The notes: generated by a model from the sequence alone, not told the origin. 64,000 nt of DNA from Chryseobacterium caseinilyticum (GCF_014837145.1 NZ_JACYFS010000006.1:157216-221215); one strand, 5' to 3'; counted from the stretch's first letter, positions 36,102-44,398 are shown. Made by a program: numbers and translations.

Positions 36102-36818
36102 TTACTTTGCTTCAGGCTTTTCAATCAGTAAATTATAAGTGAAAGCTGCAGCAATACCTCCCAAAACCGGAGCCGCAACAAACAGCCACATTTGAGAAAC
36201 TGCTTTACCACCTGCAAAAATCGCAGGTCCGATGCTTCTAGCAGGATTTACTGAAACACCAGTAATTTTAATTCCAACAATGTGAATCAGAACCAAGGCC
36301 AATCCGATGGCCAGACCGGCAAAACCGCCGTTGATGTTTTTTGTGGAAGTTGATCCCAAAATAACCATCAGAAAGATAAATGTGAAAACAAATTCAGCAA
36401 CGAAAGCCGCTGTCATATTGTAAGCATCAAGATATCCATCTCCCCAGCCGTTAGACCCTAAAGCCCATTCTTTCATTTCCGCTCCGGGATGATTGGTGAA
36501 AATCAGATAAAGAATTCCGGCTCCGATAATGGCTCCGAGAATTTGTGCCACGATGTAACGGGCTGCCTCGCTGATTTTCATTCTTCCCGCTGCAGCCATT
36601 GCGATTGATATTGCAGGATTAATATGGCAACCTGAAATATGACCGATTGCATACGCCATTGCCACAACGCTGAGACCAAATGCAAAGGAAATTCCTAAAA
36701 GACCTACGCCTGTAGTGCCGTCTGCACCGGCGATTACGGCGCTTCCGCAACCCATAAGTACGAGAACCATGGTGCCGAACATTTCGGCAACGAATTTTGA
36801 AGTGTTTGAAATCATCAA
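36102..36818 (-). CDS. aqpZ: Aquaporin Z-type water channel
   Basis: The six-helix major intrinsic protein has both pore loops: SGCHINPAISIAM (Asn67-Pro-Ala) and GVSVNPARSIGPA (Asn191-Pro-Ala, Arg194). The selectivity-filter residues match water-specific AqpZ: Phe47 (SFAFGLS), His179 (LIHIVG) and Arg194; the fourth position is Val188 where E. coli has Thr. At 238 residues it is typical in length. It is monocistronic and convergent with the nuclease-like gene. The upstream 280 bp is AT-rich and shared with the DUF5715 gene. Confidence 0.94.
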   Translation of the reverse strand: MMISNTSKFVAEMFGTMVLVLMGCGSAVIAGADGTTGVGLLGISFAFGLSVVAMAYAIGHISGCHINPAISIAMAAAGRMKISEAARYIVAQILGAIIGAGILYLIFTNHPGAEMKEWALGSNGWGDGYLDAYNMTAAFVAEFVFTFIFLMVILGSTSTKNINGGFAGLAIGLALVLIHIVGIKITGVSVNPARSIGPAIFAGGKAVSQMWLFVAAPVLGGIAAAFTYNLLIEKPEAK

Positions 36819-37068
36819 GTATTGTATTTTTAATTAAGGCAGCGAATGTACAAAAATTAATTATTCGCAAAATTCTGTCTGTTTTTATATTTTTTAATTT
36901 CTATTTTGTTGATTTTATTCTCATAATGATTTTTGTATGGTATTTTATTTATTAATAATTATTTATTCTTGTTTTAATGAAAATATTTTTTCAATTATTT
37001 TTAGTTTTAAACTAATATATTTTGCTCCTTCAGTTCCCATTTTGAAATTTCATAAAAAAGAAAAGCAT

Positions 37069-37076
37069 TATTTTTG
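37069..37076 (+). promoter_or_regulatory. -7 box of the DUF5715 gene
   Basis: TATTTTTG lies 25 nt before the ATG at 37102, with TTTG at 37041-37044, 24 bp upstream. Confidence 0.5.
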
Positions 37077-37101
37077 CCGTACACCGGGATAAACTATCGT
37101 A

Positions 37102-37722
37102 ATGAGGAAATTGTTTTTTGTCGTTTTTTTAAGTTCTGCAACACTGTTTTTCAGCCAGGCGAAGAAAACAGGAAGTCTGCCCTGCTACGACCTGAACGAA
37201 ATCATGAAAGTGGAGCCTACCATGCTTTACAAACCACATTTGGATGCGTCTAAAGGTTTTAATATCAAAATTCTCAAGAATACTTCTACAGTTGAGAAAT
37301 ACATCAGCAACGGAAAATTTCATAAAGTAAAAAAATCAGGCAAGGGTTTCAGGGTTCAGAAGCTGGATTACAGCAGGGCTTGGCTGGTTTCAAAAGCTTA
37401 TCAGAGTCTTGAAAAAATGGGTTCCAGATTCAGTAAAAATACCGGTGGGTCGTATTTTACAGTAACTTCTGTTACGAGAACGCTCGAAGATCAGTGCAGG
37501 CTGCGAAGAGTAAATACCAATGCAAGTCTCGGGATCAGTTCGCACAATTACGGCAACTCATTCGATATTTCCTATATTCGTTTCAACGGTGTTCACAGAA
37601 GTAATCCAAAGCTGGAGGAGGCTCTGGAAAAGGTTTTAAAATACTATTACAATTTAGGACGCATTTACTATATCAAAGAAAGACAGCAAAGTTGCTTTCA
37701 TGTGACGGTAAAAAACTATTAA
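37102..37722 (+). CDS. DUF5715 protein, M15-like peptidase fold
   Basis: A signal peptide (cleavage likely after ...LFFSQA) is followed by a 185-residue periplasmic domain. The segment SLGISSHNYGNSFDIS places His148 and Asp155 seven residues apart, and QSCFHVTV gives His200, the same H-x6-D ... H zinc-ligand order as in D-Ala-D-Ala peptidases of family M15. A role in peptidoglycan trimming is therefore plausible; DUF5715 itself is uncharacterised. It is monocistronic, 84 bp upstream of the four-gene sensor operon, and may be unrelated to it. Confidence 0.8.
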   Translation: MRKLFFVVFLSSATLFFSQAKKTGSLPCYDLNEIMKVEPTMLYKPHLDASKGFNIKILKNTSTVEKYISNGKFHKVKKSGKGFRVQKLDYSRAWLVSKAYQSLEKMGSRFSKNTGGSYFTVTSVTRTLEDQCRLRRVNTNASLGISSHNYGNSFDISYIRFNGVHRSNPKLEEALEKVLKYYYNLGRIYYIKERQQSCFHVTVKNY

Positions 37723-37806
37723 TTTTTCTTTTTTATATGAGCTGTTTGTGTACTTAATGGAGATTAGGTATTTTTACTGGATAAAAACCGAATCAAAACT
37801 TTTAAC

Positions 37807-38541
37807 ATGGAAAAATTGACTCCGCAGCAGTTCTCTGATGCTGCCAGCAGATGGTCTGATTGTCGTCCCGACATGATCAGAATTGAACAGCTCTTCAAAC
37901 AAAATTCAGTTTTTAATCTTTACAAATCACAAATTGAAATCATTAAAAACCGTAACAATAATGATGATTTTTGTGTACAGATTGGCGTTACAGAAAACGA
38001 TGAACTGATCATGATTCCTGTTCCGTTGGACGCAGTAGGATATCCTGTAAGTCTTAGTGAGTATTATTATTCTTCATTTGAGACTTTAAATGAAGATCTT
38101 TGTCTTACCGAAAAACTGACCTATACGGTAGTGAAAAAATCTGTTTTGTCTACCAGTATGAGAACGACCGACAGCGATTCGGATGTGTTTCTCCCGATTT
38201 ACAATAAACCCGTTTTACGGCAGGAAAAAGCTTTGGATGCGATAGAATCATGGCAAAATAATGCTTTCGATTGGTTTTATGCAGAGCAGGCAAACGAAGG
38301 GAGGGAGATTTTCACTAAATTCTATGTACCTAAAGAAAAAATATTTGAGGTACAGGAAGGGGTTATGTTCATCTCGGTATTCGGTTTGAAATTTTCAGAA
38401 ATTTACCAGAAACAGCTCCCTGCACTGATTTTCATCTCAGCACCGGATAACTTGAGCAATCAGAGTACAGCAGTAGATTCAAACACATTTGATTTTGCAA
38501 AACCTTGTCCTCCCAATGGGCAGATATTCGATTTAGGATAA
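37807..38541 (+). CDS. Unknown 244-residue protein at the head of the sensor operon
   Basis: The family was not recognised. The protein has no signal peptide or membrane helix, so it is probably cytoplasmic. Visible landmarks are the N-terminal LTPQQFSDAASRWSDCRPD, a mixed alpha/beta middle with NDELIMIPVPLDAVGYPVSL, and a C-terminus ending in DFAKPCPPNGQIFDLG. The gene lies 13 bp upstream of the membrane-protein gene and shares its direction, so co-transcription with the kinase and regulator is likely. It could be a signalling partner or an unrelated effector. Confidence 0.6.
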   Translation: MEKLTPQQFSDAASRWSDCRPDMIRIEQLFKQNSVFNLYKSQIEIIKNRNNNDDFCVQIGVTENDELIMIPVPLDAVGYPVSLSEYYYSSFETLNEDLCLTEKLTYTVVKKSVLSTSMRTTDSDSDVFLPIYNKPVLRQEKALDAIESWQNNAFDWFYAEQANEGREIFTKFYVPKEKIFEVQEGVMFISVFGLKFSEIYQKQLPALIFISAPDNLSNQSTAVDSNTFDFAKPCPPNGQIFDLG

Positions 38542-38554
38542 ACGAAAAACAGCA

Positions 38555-39178
38555 ATGTATACTTTTTACGAAGTTTTTTTATATTTAAACTATCTCTTAC
38601 TTTTTATAAATACAGTATTAGGATTCGGAAAATACAGTTATTTTGTTAAAAATGAAAAGTTTTATATTTTTTATATGCTTTTCCTCTTTTTTATTGAAAT
38701 GACAGTTTGGTTTCTAAGCACAGGTTTAGGGTTTAAAAATACATTATTTATGTACCCAATTTATATTGCCGGAGATTTTTTTCTGCTCACAAGTTTGTTT
38801 TGCAGTAAATTAAAACTAAATAAAATTTTTGTCGCTACATCCGCTCTCTTAGCTCTGGTTTTTTTGATTGTCATCTTTGGTTTCAAAATCAATTTTAATC
38901 AGGATATCGCTAAAGTAATTTCTAACATTCTGATTATCGGTCTCGCAGGTACTTTTTTAATTGCGCAGATCAGAAACGGGGAGAAAATGGAGCGGTTTTT
39001 CTTTGCAGATGTAGGCATATTTTTTTATTATTCTGTTTCTGTATTCAATTTTGTGATACAGCAGCAGGTTCAGAATCTGTCGCAGGATGATTATGCTTTG
39101 ATCGGTATTTTCAATACTTTTTTTGCAGCAGTTTTATATAGTTTAATCTTATATACATTTTTAAAATTAAAGAAATAA
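38555..39178 (+). CDS. Polytopic membrane protein upstream of a sensor kinase
   Basis: The 207-residue protein is almost wholly hydrophobic, with about seven helices (roughly residues 5-22, 38-58, 65-85, 92-112, 120-140, 150-170 and 178-203). The layout resembles the 7TM input module of some receptor kinases (7TMR-DISM or YhhN-like), though no signature motif is certain. The kinase gene follows 23 bp later with only a short membrane anchor of its own, so this protein may act as its detached sensory part. That is inference from gene order. Confidence 0.65.
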   Translation: MYTFYEVFLYLNYLLLFINTVLGFGKYSYFVKNEKFYIFYMLFLFFIEMTVWFLSTGLGFKNTLFMYPIYIAGDFFLLTSLFCSKLKLNKIFVATSALLALVFLIVIFGFKINFNQDIAKVISNILIIGLAGTFLIAQIRNGEKMERFFFADVGIFFYYSVSVFNFVIQQQVQNLSQDDYALIGIFNTFFAAVLYSLILYTFLKLKK

Positions 39179-39201
39179 CATTAAATATAAAGCTCTTCTT
39201 T

Positions 39202-39930
39202 TTGATAATTGTGATGATCGCAGTTATTCTCATCTTTATTTTGGTAGCCTATAAAACCTTTGTAGACCGTATCATTAAAGAAAAAGATGCCCAAAATCTT
39301 GCAGATATTCAGCATGAGAAAGATTTGGCTCTCGAAAATGTAAAAGCTCAGGAAGAGGAGCGTAAAAGAATTGCTGTTGCTGTTCACGACGACCTCGGGA
39401 ATCGCTTAAATATTCTTTCTTTATGGTTACAGAATATTGAAATAGAAGACGAAAAAGCATCTGAAGTCATCAATGGTCAGATCAAAGAACTGGTAGACTC
39501 GGCAAGAAGGATCTCGCACAATTTATATCCTGTTAATTTGGAAAAACTTGGATTTATTCTTTATGTTGAAGAACTGATTACTAATCTTTCCAAAAAAATC
39601 GAAATATCACTTTTTGAACTGAAACCTTATCAGCCTAAAAATATTTTTACAGAAGTTCAAATCTACCGGATTATTCAGGAATTTACCACGAATGTGATCA
39701 AACATTCTGAAGCTGAAAACGTGAAAATTTTGTTGAGAGATTCAGAAAATAAACTTTTTGTTATCATTTCAGATAACGGAAAAGGTTTTGATTATGATCT
39801 GGTGAAAAAAGGAATGGGAATTAAAAATATCGAATCAAGATTACAGTCGCTCAACGCTGCTTTCAAATGGAAAAGCGTCATTGGCAAAGGCAGCAGACTG
39901 ATCATCAAAATACCACTCAGCAATGAATGA
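39202..39930 (+). CDS. Sensor histidine kinase of the HisKA_3/NarX type
   Basis: One N-terminal membrane helix (about residues 1-18) leads to a coiled coil and the dimerisation/phosphorylation helix EEERKRIAVAVHDDLGNRLN with the phosphoacceptor His62. The HATPase domain has the N-box EFTTNVIKHSEA, G1 SDNGKGFD and G2 KKGMGIKNIESR. The start is uncertain: TTG at 39202 is listed, an ATG lies four codons later, and hydrophobic codons continue upstream in frame to the previous stop. Its 3' end overlaps the response regulator by 8 bp, which makes them a translationally linked pair. Confidence 0.9.
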   Translation: MIIVMIAVILIFILVAYKTFVDRIIKEKDAQNLADIQHEKDLALENVKAQEEERKRIAVAVHDDLGNRLNILSLWLQNIEIEDEKASEVINGQIKELVDSARRISHNLYPVNLEKLGFILYVEELITNLSKKIEISLFELKPYQPKNIFTEVQIYRIIQEFTTNVIKHSEAENVKILLRDSENKLFVIISDNGKGFDYDLVKKGMGIKNIESRLQSLNAAFKWKSVIGKGSRLIIKIPLSNE

Positions 39931-40603
39931 AACTATAAAATTAGCACTGGTAGACGATGAGCAACTTATTCTGGAAGGAGTAAAAATGCTGCTCTCCAGC
40001 GATAAGCAGATCAAAGTAACTTTCACAGCAAACGACGGTGCAGGTTTTCTGAAAATGCTTGAAGAATCTTCACCTGAAGATTTTCCTGATATCGTTTTGT
40101 CTGATATTCAGATGTTGCCGATGGATGGTTTTGAACTGGTAGAAATCCTGAAAAATCTATATCCTGATTTAAAAATAATCATTCTCTCCTCACATTATAA
40201 AACTTCAGTGTTCGGGCACATGATCAAGCTTGGAGTTTCTGCTTTTCTTCCTAAAAACTCAGATAAGAAAACATTTTTAGAAGCCATTAAAAGTGTTCAC
40301 AGCAAAGGTGTCTATCTTTCTGAGGAAGATCTGAAGATGCTCGCAACCTTTAAAAATAATGTGGTAAAGCAGAAATCACTTTTCACTATAGAAGACGAAC
40401 TTTCTGAGCGTGAGAAAGACGTTGTACAGCTGATCTGTCAGGAATTTACCAACAAAGAAATTGCTGAGAAATTATTTATCAGTCCGAGAACTGTCGAAAG
40501 TCACCGTCAGCGGATTATAGAAAAGTTAGGGGTTAAAAACTCAATTGGCATTGTGATTTACGCTATTATTCATGATATTTTTGCCGTAGACATCAGATTG
40601 TAA
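39923..40603 (+). CDS. LuxR/NarL-type response regulator
   Basis: The receiver domain (residues 1-125) has the acidic pair LVDDEQL (Asp11-Asp12), phosphoacceptor Asp61 (IVLSDIQMLPMDG) and Lys in FLPKNS. The C-terminal LuxR-type helix-turn-helix (about 160-225) reads LSEREKDVVQLICQEFTNKE then IAEKLFISPRTVESHRQRI. It will bind DNA when phosphorylated by the overlapping kinase gene. Its targets are unknown; the nearby 115-residue gene after the terminator is one candidate. Confidence 0.95.
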   Translation: MNETIKLALVDDEQLILEGVKMLLSSDKQIKVTFTANDGAGFLKMLEESSPEDFPDIVLSDIQMLPMDGFELVEILKNLYPDLKIIILSSHYKTSVFGHMIKLGVSAFLPKNSDKKTFLEAIKSVHSKGVYLSEEDLKMLATFKNNVVKQKSLFTIEDELSEREKDVVQLICQEFTNKEIAEKLFISPRTVESHRQRIIEKLGVKNSIGIVIYAIIHDIFAVDIRL

Positions 40604-40631
40604 TTCCGTAGAAATGCGGAATTTTTTATTT
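40601..40631 (+). terminator. Terminator of the sensor operon
   Basis: AATTCCG and CGGAATT form a 7-bp stem around an 8-nt loop, followed by TTTTTTATTT, immediately after the response regulator stop. Confidence 0.8.
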
Positions 40632-40676
40632 GGTAATTTATACGCTATGAAAAGTTTTTTTTGTGGCGTTACTTTG

Positions 40677-40716
40677 TCTTGTTCAAAAAACAGAAGCTTC
40701 AAATTAAATGAACAAG
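40677..40716 (+). promoter_or_regulatory. Inverted repeat upstream of the 115-aa gene
   Basis: CTTGTTC (40678-40684) and GAACAAG (40710-40716) enclose a smaller palindrome GAAGCTTC (40693-40700). It could be an operator or leader hairpin about 60 nt before the ATG at 40774. Confidence 0.45.
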
Positions 40717-40773
40717 GGTGGATTCCGAAAAACCCCAAAGAGTAGGAAATTAATAACCAAAAATCATAAAATT

Positions 40774-41121
40774 ATGTCTTATTCAGTAGTATCTATCGCC
40801 AATTCAACACCTTTTAATGCAAAAGGTAATGTAAATTATGTAAGTGTTTTCTGTTCAGACGACGATTACAATGTGACTACAGGTACAACGTGGCGCGCAT
40901 CCAGTAGAGGAGTTTGTCTCTTGAGAGATATTTCTGCAGAGGTAACGACTCCTCAAGGAGTGATCAGAGCAAAATCTTTTCATGACTCTATTGGTACAAG
41001 CGACAGCAGATTTGCAATTATCCAGACGGGACCATTGGTATTTGAGGTAACAAAAATTGTAACACTTGCAAAAAGTGAGTTGCCGGAAGATTATGCAGAG
41101 CCAACTTTACAGCAAAATTAA
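40774..41121 (+). CDS. Unknown 115-residue protein after the sensor operon
   Basis: The protein is small and soluble, without a signal peptide, and probably all-beta judging from alternating hydrophobic and polar residues (SYSVVSIANSTPFNAKGNVN; CSDDDYNVTTGTTWRASSRG). The family was not recognised. The open frame extends upstream to 40708, but the ATG at 40774 (MSYSVVSIANST) is preferred because the extension is basic and covers an inverted repeat. It has its own terminator downstream and probably its own promoter. Being next to the two-component genes makes it a candidate regulated target. Confidence 0.6.
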   Translation: MSYSVVSIANSTPFNAKGNVNYVSVFCSDDDYNVTTGTTWRASSRGVCLLRDISAEVTTPQGVIRAKSFHDSIGTSDSRFAIIQTGPLVFEVTKIVTLAKSELPEDYAEPTLQQN

Positions 41122-41143
41122 TTGTTTCGTTAAAATGTTTTGA

Positions 41144-41170
41144 GAGTCGTCTTTTGGCGACTCATTTTTA
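41144..41170 (+). terminator. Terminator of the 115-aa gene
   Basis: GAGTCG (41144-41149) pairs with CGACTC (41158-41163), followed by ATTTTTATT. Confidence 0.75.
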
Positions 41171-41196
41171 TTCTTATTAAAATCTTATTTTTTCCG

Positions 41197-41204
41197 TACT
41201 TTTG
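41197..41204 (+). promoter_or_regulatory. -7 box of the ABC-F gene
   Basis: TACTTTTG fits TAnnTTTG and lies 50 nt before the ATG at 41255. Confidence 0.5.
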
Positions 41205-41254
41205 CACCCGAAAAAGATTCATCTTCATTATTCACTTTTTAATATTCGTTTCAA

Positions 41255-43183
41255 ATGCTTTCGGTTCAAGGTTTAGGCTTACATCATTCAGGAAATTATT
41301 TATTTCAAAACGTCAATTTTACCATCAAAAAAGATGATAAAATTGGTTTGGTCGGTAAAAACGGAGCCGGAAAATCCACACTTTTGAAAATGCTTTCCGG
41401 AGAAATTACGTTCTACGAAGGAAATGTAGTTCCGGAGGGAAATATCACCATCGGATTCCTGAAGCAGGATCTTGATTTTGTTAAAGGAAGAACAGTTTGG
41501 AACGAAACCATGCAGGCTTTTGAGCAAATCAATGCCTGGAAAGAAGAATTAGAAGAAATCAACCATCAACTAACGGTTAGAACAGATTATGAAAGCGATG
41601 GCTACACAGACTTGATCAACCGAATGACTGATCTGAATGACCTTTTGATGCACCACGACGCATATAATCTGGAAGGAGATATTGAGAAAGTATTATTTGG
41701 ACTGGGTTTCAAAGCGGATGATTTCCAAAAAATCACCGATGAATTTTCCGGAGGATGGAGAATGAGAATCGAACTTGCAAAATTGCTTCTTCAAAAGAAC
41801 GATCTGATGCTTCTCGATGAGCCTACCAACCACCTTGATATGGAATCTATCATCTGGCTCGAAAACTTTTTGAAGGATTATCCGGGAGGAATTGTTCTGG
41901 TAAGTCACGACAAGCAGTTTATGACGGCAGTCTGTAACAGAACTTTTGATGTCAACAACAGAAAAGTAGATGATTACAAGGCCAATTATTCCAAATATCT
42001 GGTGATGCGTGAAGACCGCCGTGAAAAACTGGTTCAGGCCAAGAAAAATCAGGATGCGGAGATCAAGCAGATGGAAGATAACATCAATAAATTCCGTGCG
42101 AGTGCTACCAAAGCTTCTTTTGCGCAGTCTTTGATCAAAAAATTAGATAAAATTGAACGTATTGAAATTGATAATGAAGACGTTTCAAAATTCAATATCC
42201 GTTTCGTACAGTCGCAGGTTCCCGGAAAAGTAATTTTCGAAGCTGAAAATCTTGGGAAAGCTTACGGACAGAAACAGATTTTTGATGATGTGGATTTCAT
42301 CGTTCAGCGGGGTGACAGAATTGCCCTTCTCGGACAGAACGGTCAGGGAAAAACCACGTTAGCGAAAATTCTTGCCGGAGATATTAAAGATTATTCCGGA
42401 GACTGGAACTTAGGTCACAATGTGAATATCGGTTACTTTGCCCAAAACCAGGAAGAAGTTTTAACGCCAAACAAAACCGTTCAGGAGGAAGCGGAAGATT
42501 CCGCAACCGAAGAGACAAGACCGAGAGTTAGAGATTTATTGGGATCTTTCCTTTTTCAGGGAGAAGCGGTGAATAAAAAGACAAAAGTACTTTCCGGAGG
42601 TGAAAGAAACCGTCTGGCGCTTTGTAAATTATTATTACGTCCTTTCAATACGTTGATCATGGATGAGCCTACCAATCACCTTGATATTCAGTCGAAGGAG
42701 ATCATCAAACTGGCTTTACAGAAATTTGAAGGAACATTAATTGTAATTTCTCACGACAGGGAATTTTTGCAGGGACTTTGCGATAAAATCTATGAATTCC
42801 GAGATGGTAAAATGAAGGAATTCCTGGGCGACATCAACGAGTATCTTGAATTCAGACAGAAAGAATCGATCAGAGAAATCTCTGCTGAAAAAGCAAAACT
42901 TCATGGAGAAGAGGCTAAGGTTGAGGTAAAGGCTAAGGAAGAGGAAAAACCAGCAGCTGCAGAATCATCAGTTATCGTAAGTAAGGAACAGAAAAGCATT
43001 CAGAATAAACTGAAAAAGGTAGAAGAAAAGATAGCTGAACTGGAAATGACAATCGAAAATTACGAAACTTCTTTCACAAAAGACAATCCATCAGAAGAAA
43101 CATTGGAAAAATACAACAAAACCAAAGAAGAGCTTGATCTTGCGTTGCAGGAATGGGAGCATTTGGGAACGCAGTTAGATTAA
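41255..43183 (+). CDS. ABC-F family ATPase with C-terminal coiled coil
   Basis: Two ABC ATPase domains are visible: Walker A GKNGAGKSTLL (about 35-45) and GQNGQGKTTLAK (about 361-372), signatures FSGGWRMRIELAK and LSGGERNRLALCK, and Walker B LMLLDEPTNHLDM and LIMDEPTNHLD. ABC-F proteins are soluble and act on ribosomes as translation factors or antibiotic-protection factors. The linker between domains is lysine-rich, and a charged coiled coil (about 545-642) closes the protein, as in the Uup-like branch. No membrane partner is encoded nearby. A housekeeping role is more likely than drug resistance, but this is not decidable by eye. Confidence 0.93.
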   Translation: MLSVQGLGLHHSGNYLFQNVNFTIKKDDKIGLVGKNGAGKSTLLKMLSGEITFYEGNVVPEGNITIGFLKQDLDFVKGRTVWNETMQAFEQINAWKEELEEINHQLTVRTDYESDGYTDLINRMTDLNDLLMHHDAYNLEGDIEKVLFGLGFKADDFQKITDEFSGGWRMRIELAKLLLQKNDLMLLDEPTNHLDMESIIWLENFLKDYPGGIVLVSHDKQFMTAVCNRTFDVNNRKVDDYKANYSKYLVMREDRREKLVQAKKNQDAEIKQMEDNINKFRASATKASFAQSLIKKLDKIERIEIDNEDVSKFNIRFVQSQVPGKVIFEAENLGKAYGQKQIFDDVDFIVQRGDRIALLGQNGQGKTTLAKILAGDIKDYSGDWNLGHNVNIGYFAQNQEEVLTPNKTVQEEAEDSATEETRPRVRDLLGSFLFQGEAVNKKTKVLSGGERNRLALCKLLLRPFNTLIMDEPTNHLDIQSKEIIKLALQKFEGTLIVISHDREFLQGLCDKIYEFRDGKMKEFLGDINEYLEFRQKESIREISAEKAKLHGEEAKVEVKAKEEEKPAAAESSVIVSKEQKSIQNKLKKVEEKIAELEMTIENYETSFTKDNPSEETLEKYNKTKEELDLALQEWEHLGTQLD

Positions 43184-43201
43184 TTTCAAAAAAATAATAA
43201 G

Positions 43202-43232
43202 AAAAGATGGGCTTCGGTTCATCTTTTTTTGT
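43202..43232 (+). terminator. Terminator of the ABC-F gene
   Basis: AAAAGATG and CATCTTTT form an 8-bp stem around GGCTTCGGTT, followed by a T-run. Confidence 0.8.
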
Positions 43233-43241
43233 GAAATATAT

Positions 43242-43362
43242 ATTGCTCCGGAGGAGCAAACATCTTTGTAGAAAAAACGCATAGTGAAATTACAGCTCAA
43301 CAGGAGCTTCTGTTAATAGTAACGTTATTAAGATGGATTAAAGCTCCATCGGAGCGATCTGA
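43242..43362. repeat. Three GCTCC/GGAGC hairpin repeats in a gene-free spacer
   Basis: The spacer between the ABC-F and CxxCH genes (345 bp) contains TTGCTCCGGAGGAGCAA near 43249, AGCTCAACAGGAGCT near 43292, and GCTCCATCGGAGC near 43342. Each can form a small hairpin with GCTCC/GGAGC arms. No gene is seen. Confidence 0.7.
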
Positions 43363-43477
43363 TAATTCATTTTTCAAAACTGAAAAGCTTGTAATTATTG
43401 TAAAGACGTGATCCATCTGCAAATCTTTTTCATTATTTACCTTTAAATTTAATCTTCCCGCAACATTGTAACCTCAT

Positions 43478-43524
43478 TTAACATAATATTGTAATTTAAT
43501 TTTAAAATATTATCCTTATTTTTG
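43478..43524 (+). promoter_or_regulatory. -7 box with upstream imperfect palindrome
   Basis: TATTTTTG lies at 43517-43524, only 4 nt before the ATG at 43529. An imperfect palindrome TTAACATAATATTGTAA lies at 43478-43494, where a metal-dependent repressor might bind; this is speculative. Confidence 0.45.
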
Positions 43525-43528
43525 TGCG

Positions 43529-43885
43529 ATGATTTTTAAGGAAAGCAGACAACTCAAGAGTTTTATCTCCAAACTGATGTTTGGGATATACTTTTTTGCA
43601 CTGTTTTCTTCAAGCTTTCACAGTCACGAGTCTTCAGATGTTTTTGCAGGTTTCAACTTCAAAAAATCAGAGAACTCCATTTCCAAAACAGAAGCCAAAG
43701 AAAAAGCCGGCGACTGTCTGGCCTGTCACTTTTTAGCCACTGGAAATACCATTTTACCACAGGAATTTAGTTTCACTTTGATCAAACATACGCATGAAGC
43801 GGAGCAGATTTTGGCTGTACAGGAAAAAATCTGGTCACAAACTAAATTTACCTTTCAACTCCGCGGACCTCCCGCAATTTCATAA
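43529..43885 (+). CDS. Small membrane-anchored protein with CxxCH motif
   Basis: The 118-residue protein has one hydrophobic segment (about residues 14-29), then FHSHESSDVF and KEKAGDCLACHFLATGNTIL (about 58-77). CLACH fits the c-type haem motif, but the same residues could bind copper or zinc. Histidines recur (HSH, KHTHEAEQ). The family was not recognised with confidence. It lies in the same direction as a TonB-dependent receptor and a His-rich lipoprotein, though 513 bp of repeats separate it from the receptor. A role in metal handling is inferred. Confidence 0.6.
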   Translation: MIFKESRQLKSFISKLMFGIYFFALFSSSFHSHESSDVFAGFNFKKSENSISKTEAKEKAGDCLACHFLATGNTILPQEFSFTLIKHTHEAEQILAVQEKIWSQTKFTFQLRGPPAIS

Positions 43886-44340
43886 TTCTATTTTTCTCAA
43901 TATTCCAATGAATTTTGAGAAATCTTTTCTGAATTAATTTAATCCATTTTTTGTAACACAAAAGTTTCAAAACCGTAGAACTGTAACGTCAAACTTGCAA
44001 ATCAGATTTTGGAACCCGGAATCTCAGCATTCAAACACGACAGTTAAAATAAGAAGCGAAGTTTCGAAATTTTGTTATAAGAGCATTTTTTCTATGACAA
44101 GGTGCGAAGCTCCGAAATATTGGTAGAAAAAGTTCGGATCCTTTTCAAAGAGGTGCGAAACTCCGAAATGTCGGTGTGAAAATGATGATTTGGGCAGCTT
44201 TTCCGCCTTCCACTCCCGCTTTTTTGTCATTGCGAACGATGTGGTAATATTGTTGAGCTGTTGCAGCATCGCAATAACAAAAAGAGCTCCGTTCAAGTCG
44301 GGCTGCGTGCAATTCGCTGTTACAAAACATGACTTAATTT
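43886..44340. repeat. Composite repeat block upstream of the TonB receptor
   Basis: Three tandem units of 15 bases (GCGAAGTTTCGAAAT at 44056, GCGAAGCTCCGAAAT at 44104, GCGAAACTCCGAAAT at 44155) recur at about 50-bp intervals. To the right, TTTTTGTCATTGCGA (44220 region) and TCGCAATAACAAAAA (44270 region) form a 15-bp imperfect inverted repeat. CACTCCCGC and GAGCTCCGTTCAAGTCGGGC flank it. No gene was found, and the short minus-strand frames here are repeat translations. Confidence 0.75.
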
Positions 44341-44354
44341 AATTCAAAATTCAT

Positions 44355-44369
44355 AAGTACAACGTACTT
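44355..44369. promoter_or_regulatory. AAGTAC palindrome upstream of the TonB receptor
   Basis: AAGTACAACGTACTT is a perfect palindrome with a 3-nt centre, followed by T's, 30 nt before the receptor ATG. It may be an operator or a weak terminator of read-through. Confidence 0.4.
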
Positions 44370-44398
44370 TTTTACATTATACATTTTACAAAAACGTA

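Noticed and set aside
41140..41337. Small hydrophobic frame overlapping the ABC-F start
   Set aside because: It begins within a terminator hairpin and runs into the ABC-F gene in another frame.
44053..44181. Periodic units that could look like a CRISPR array
   Set aside because: Units are only 15 bases, only three copies, diverged from each other, and no cas gene is in the window.
44075..44330. Two minus-strand frames upstream of the TonB receptor
   Set aside because: They translate the repeat units and the inverted repeat, and have no promoter box or recognisable protein features.
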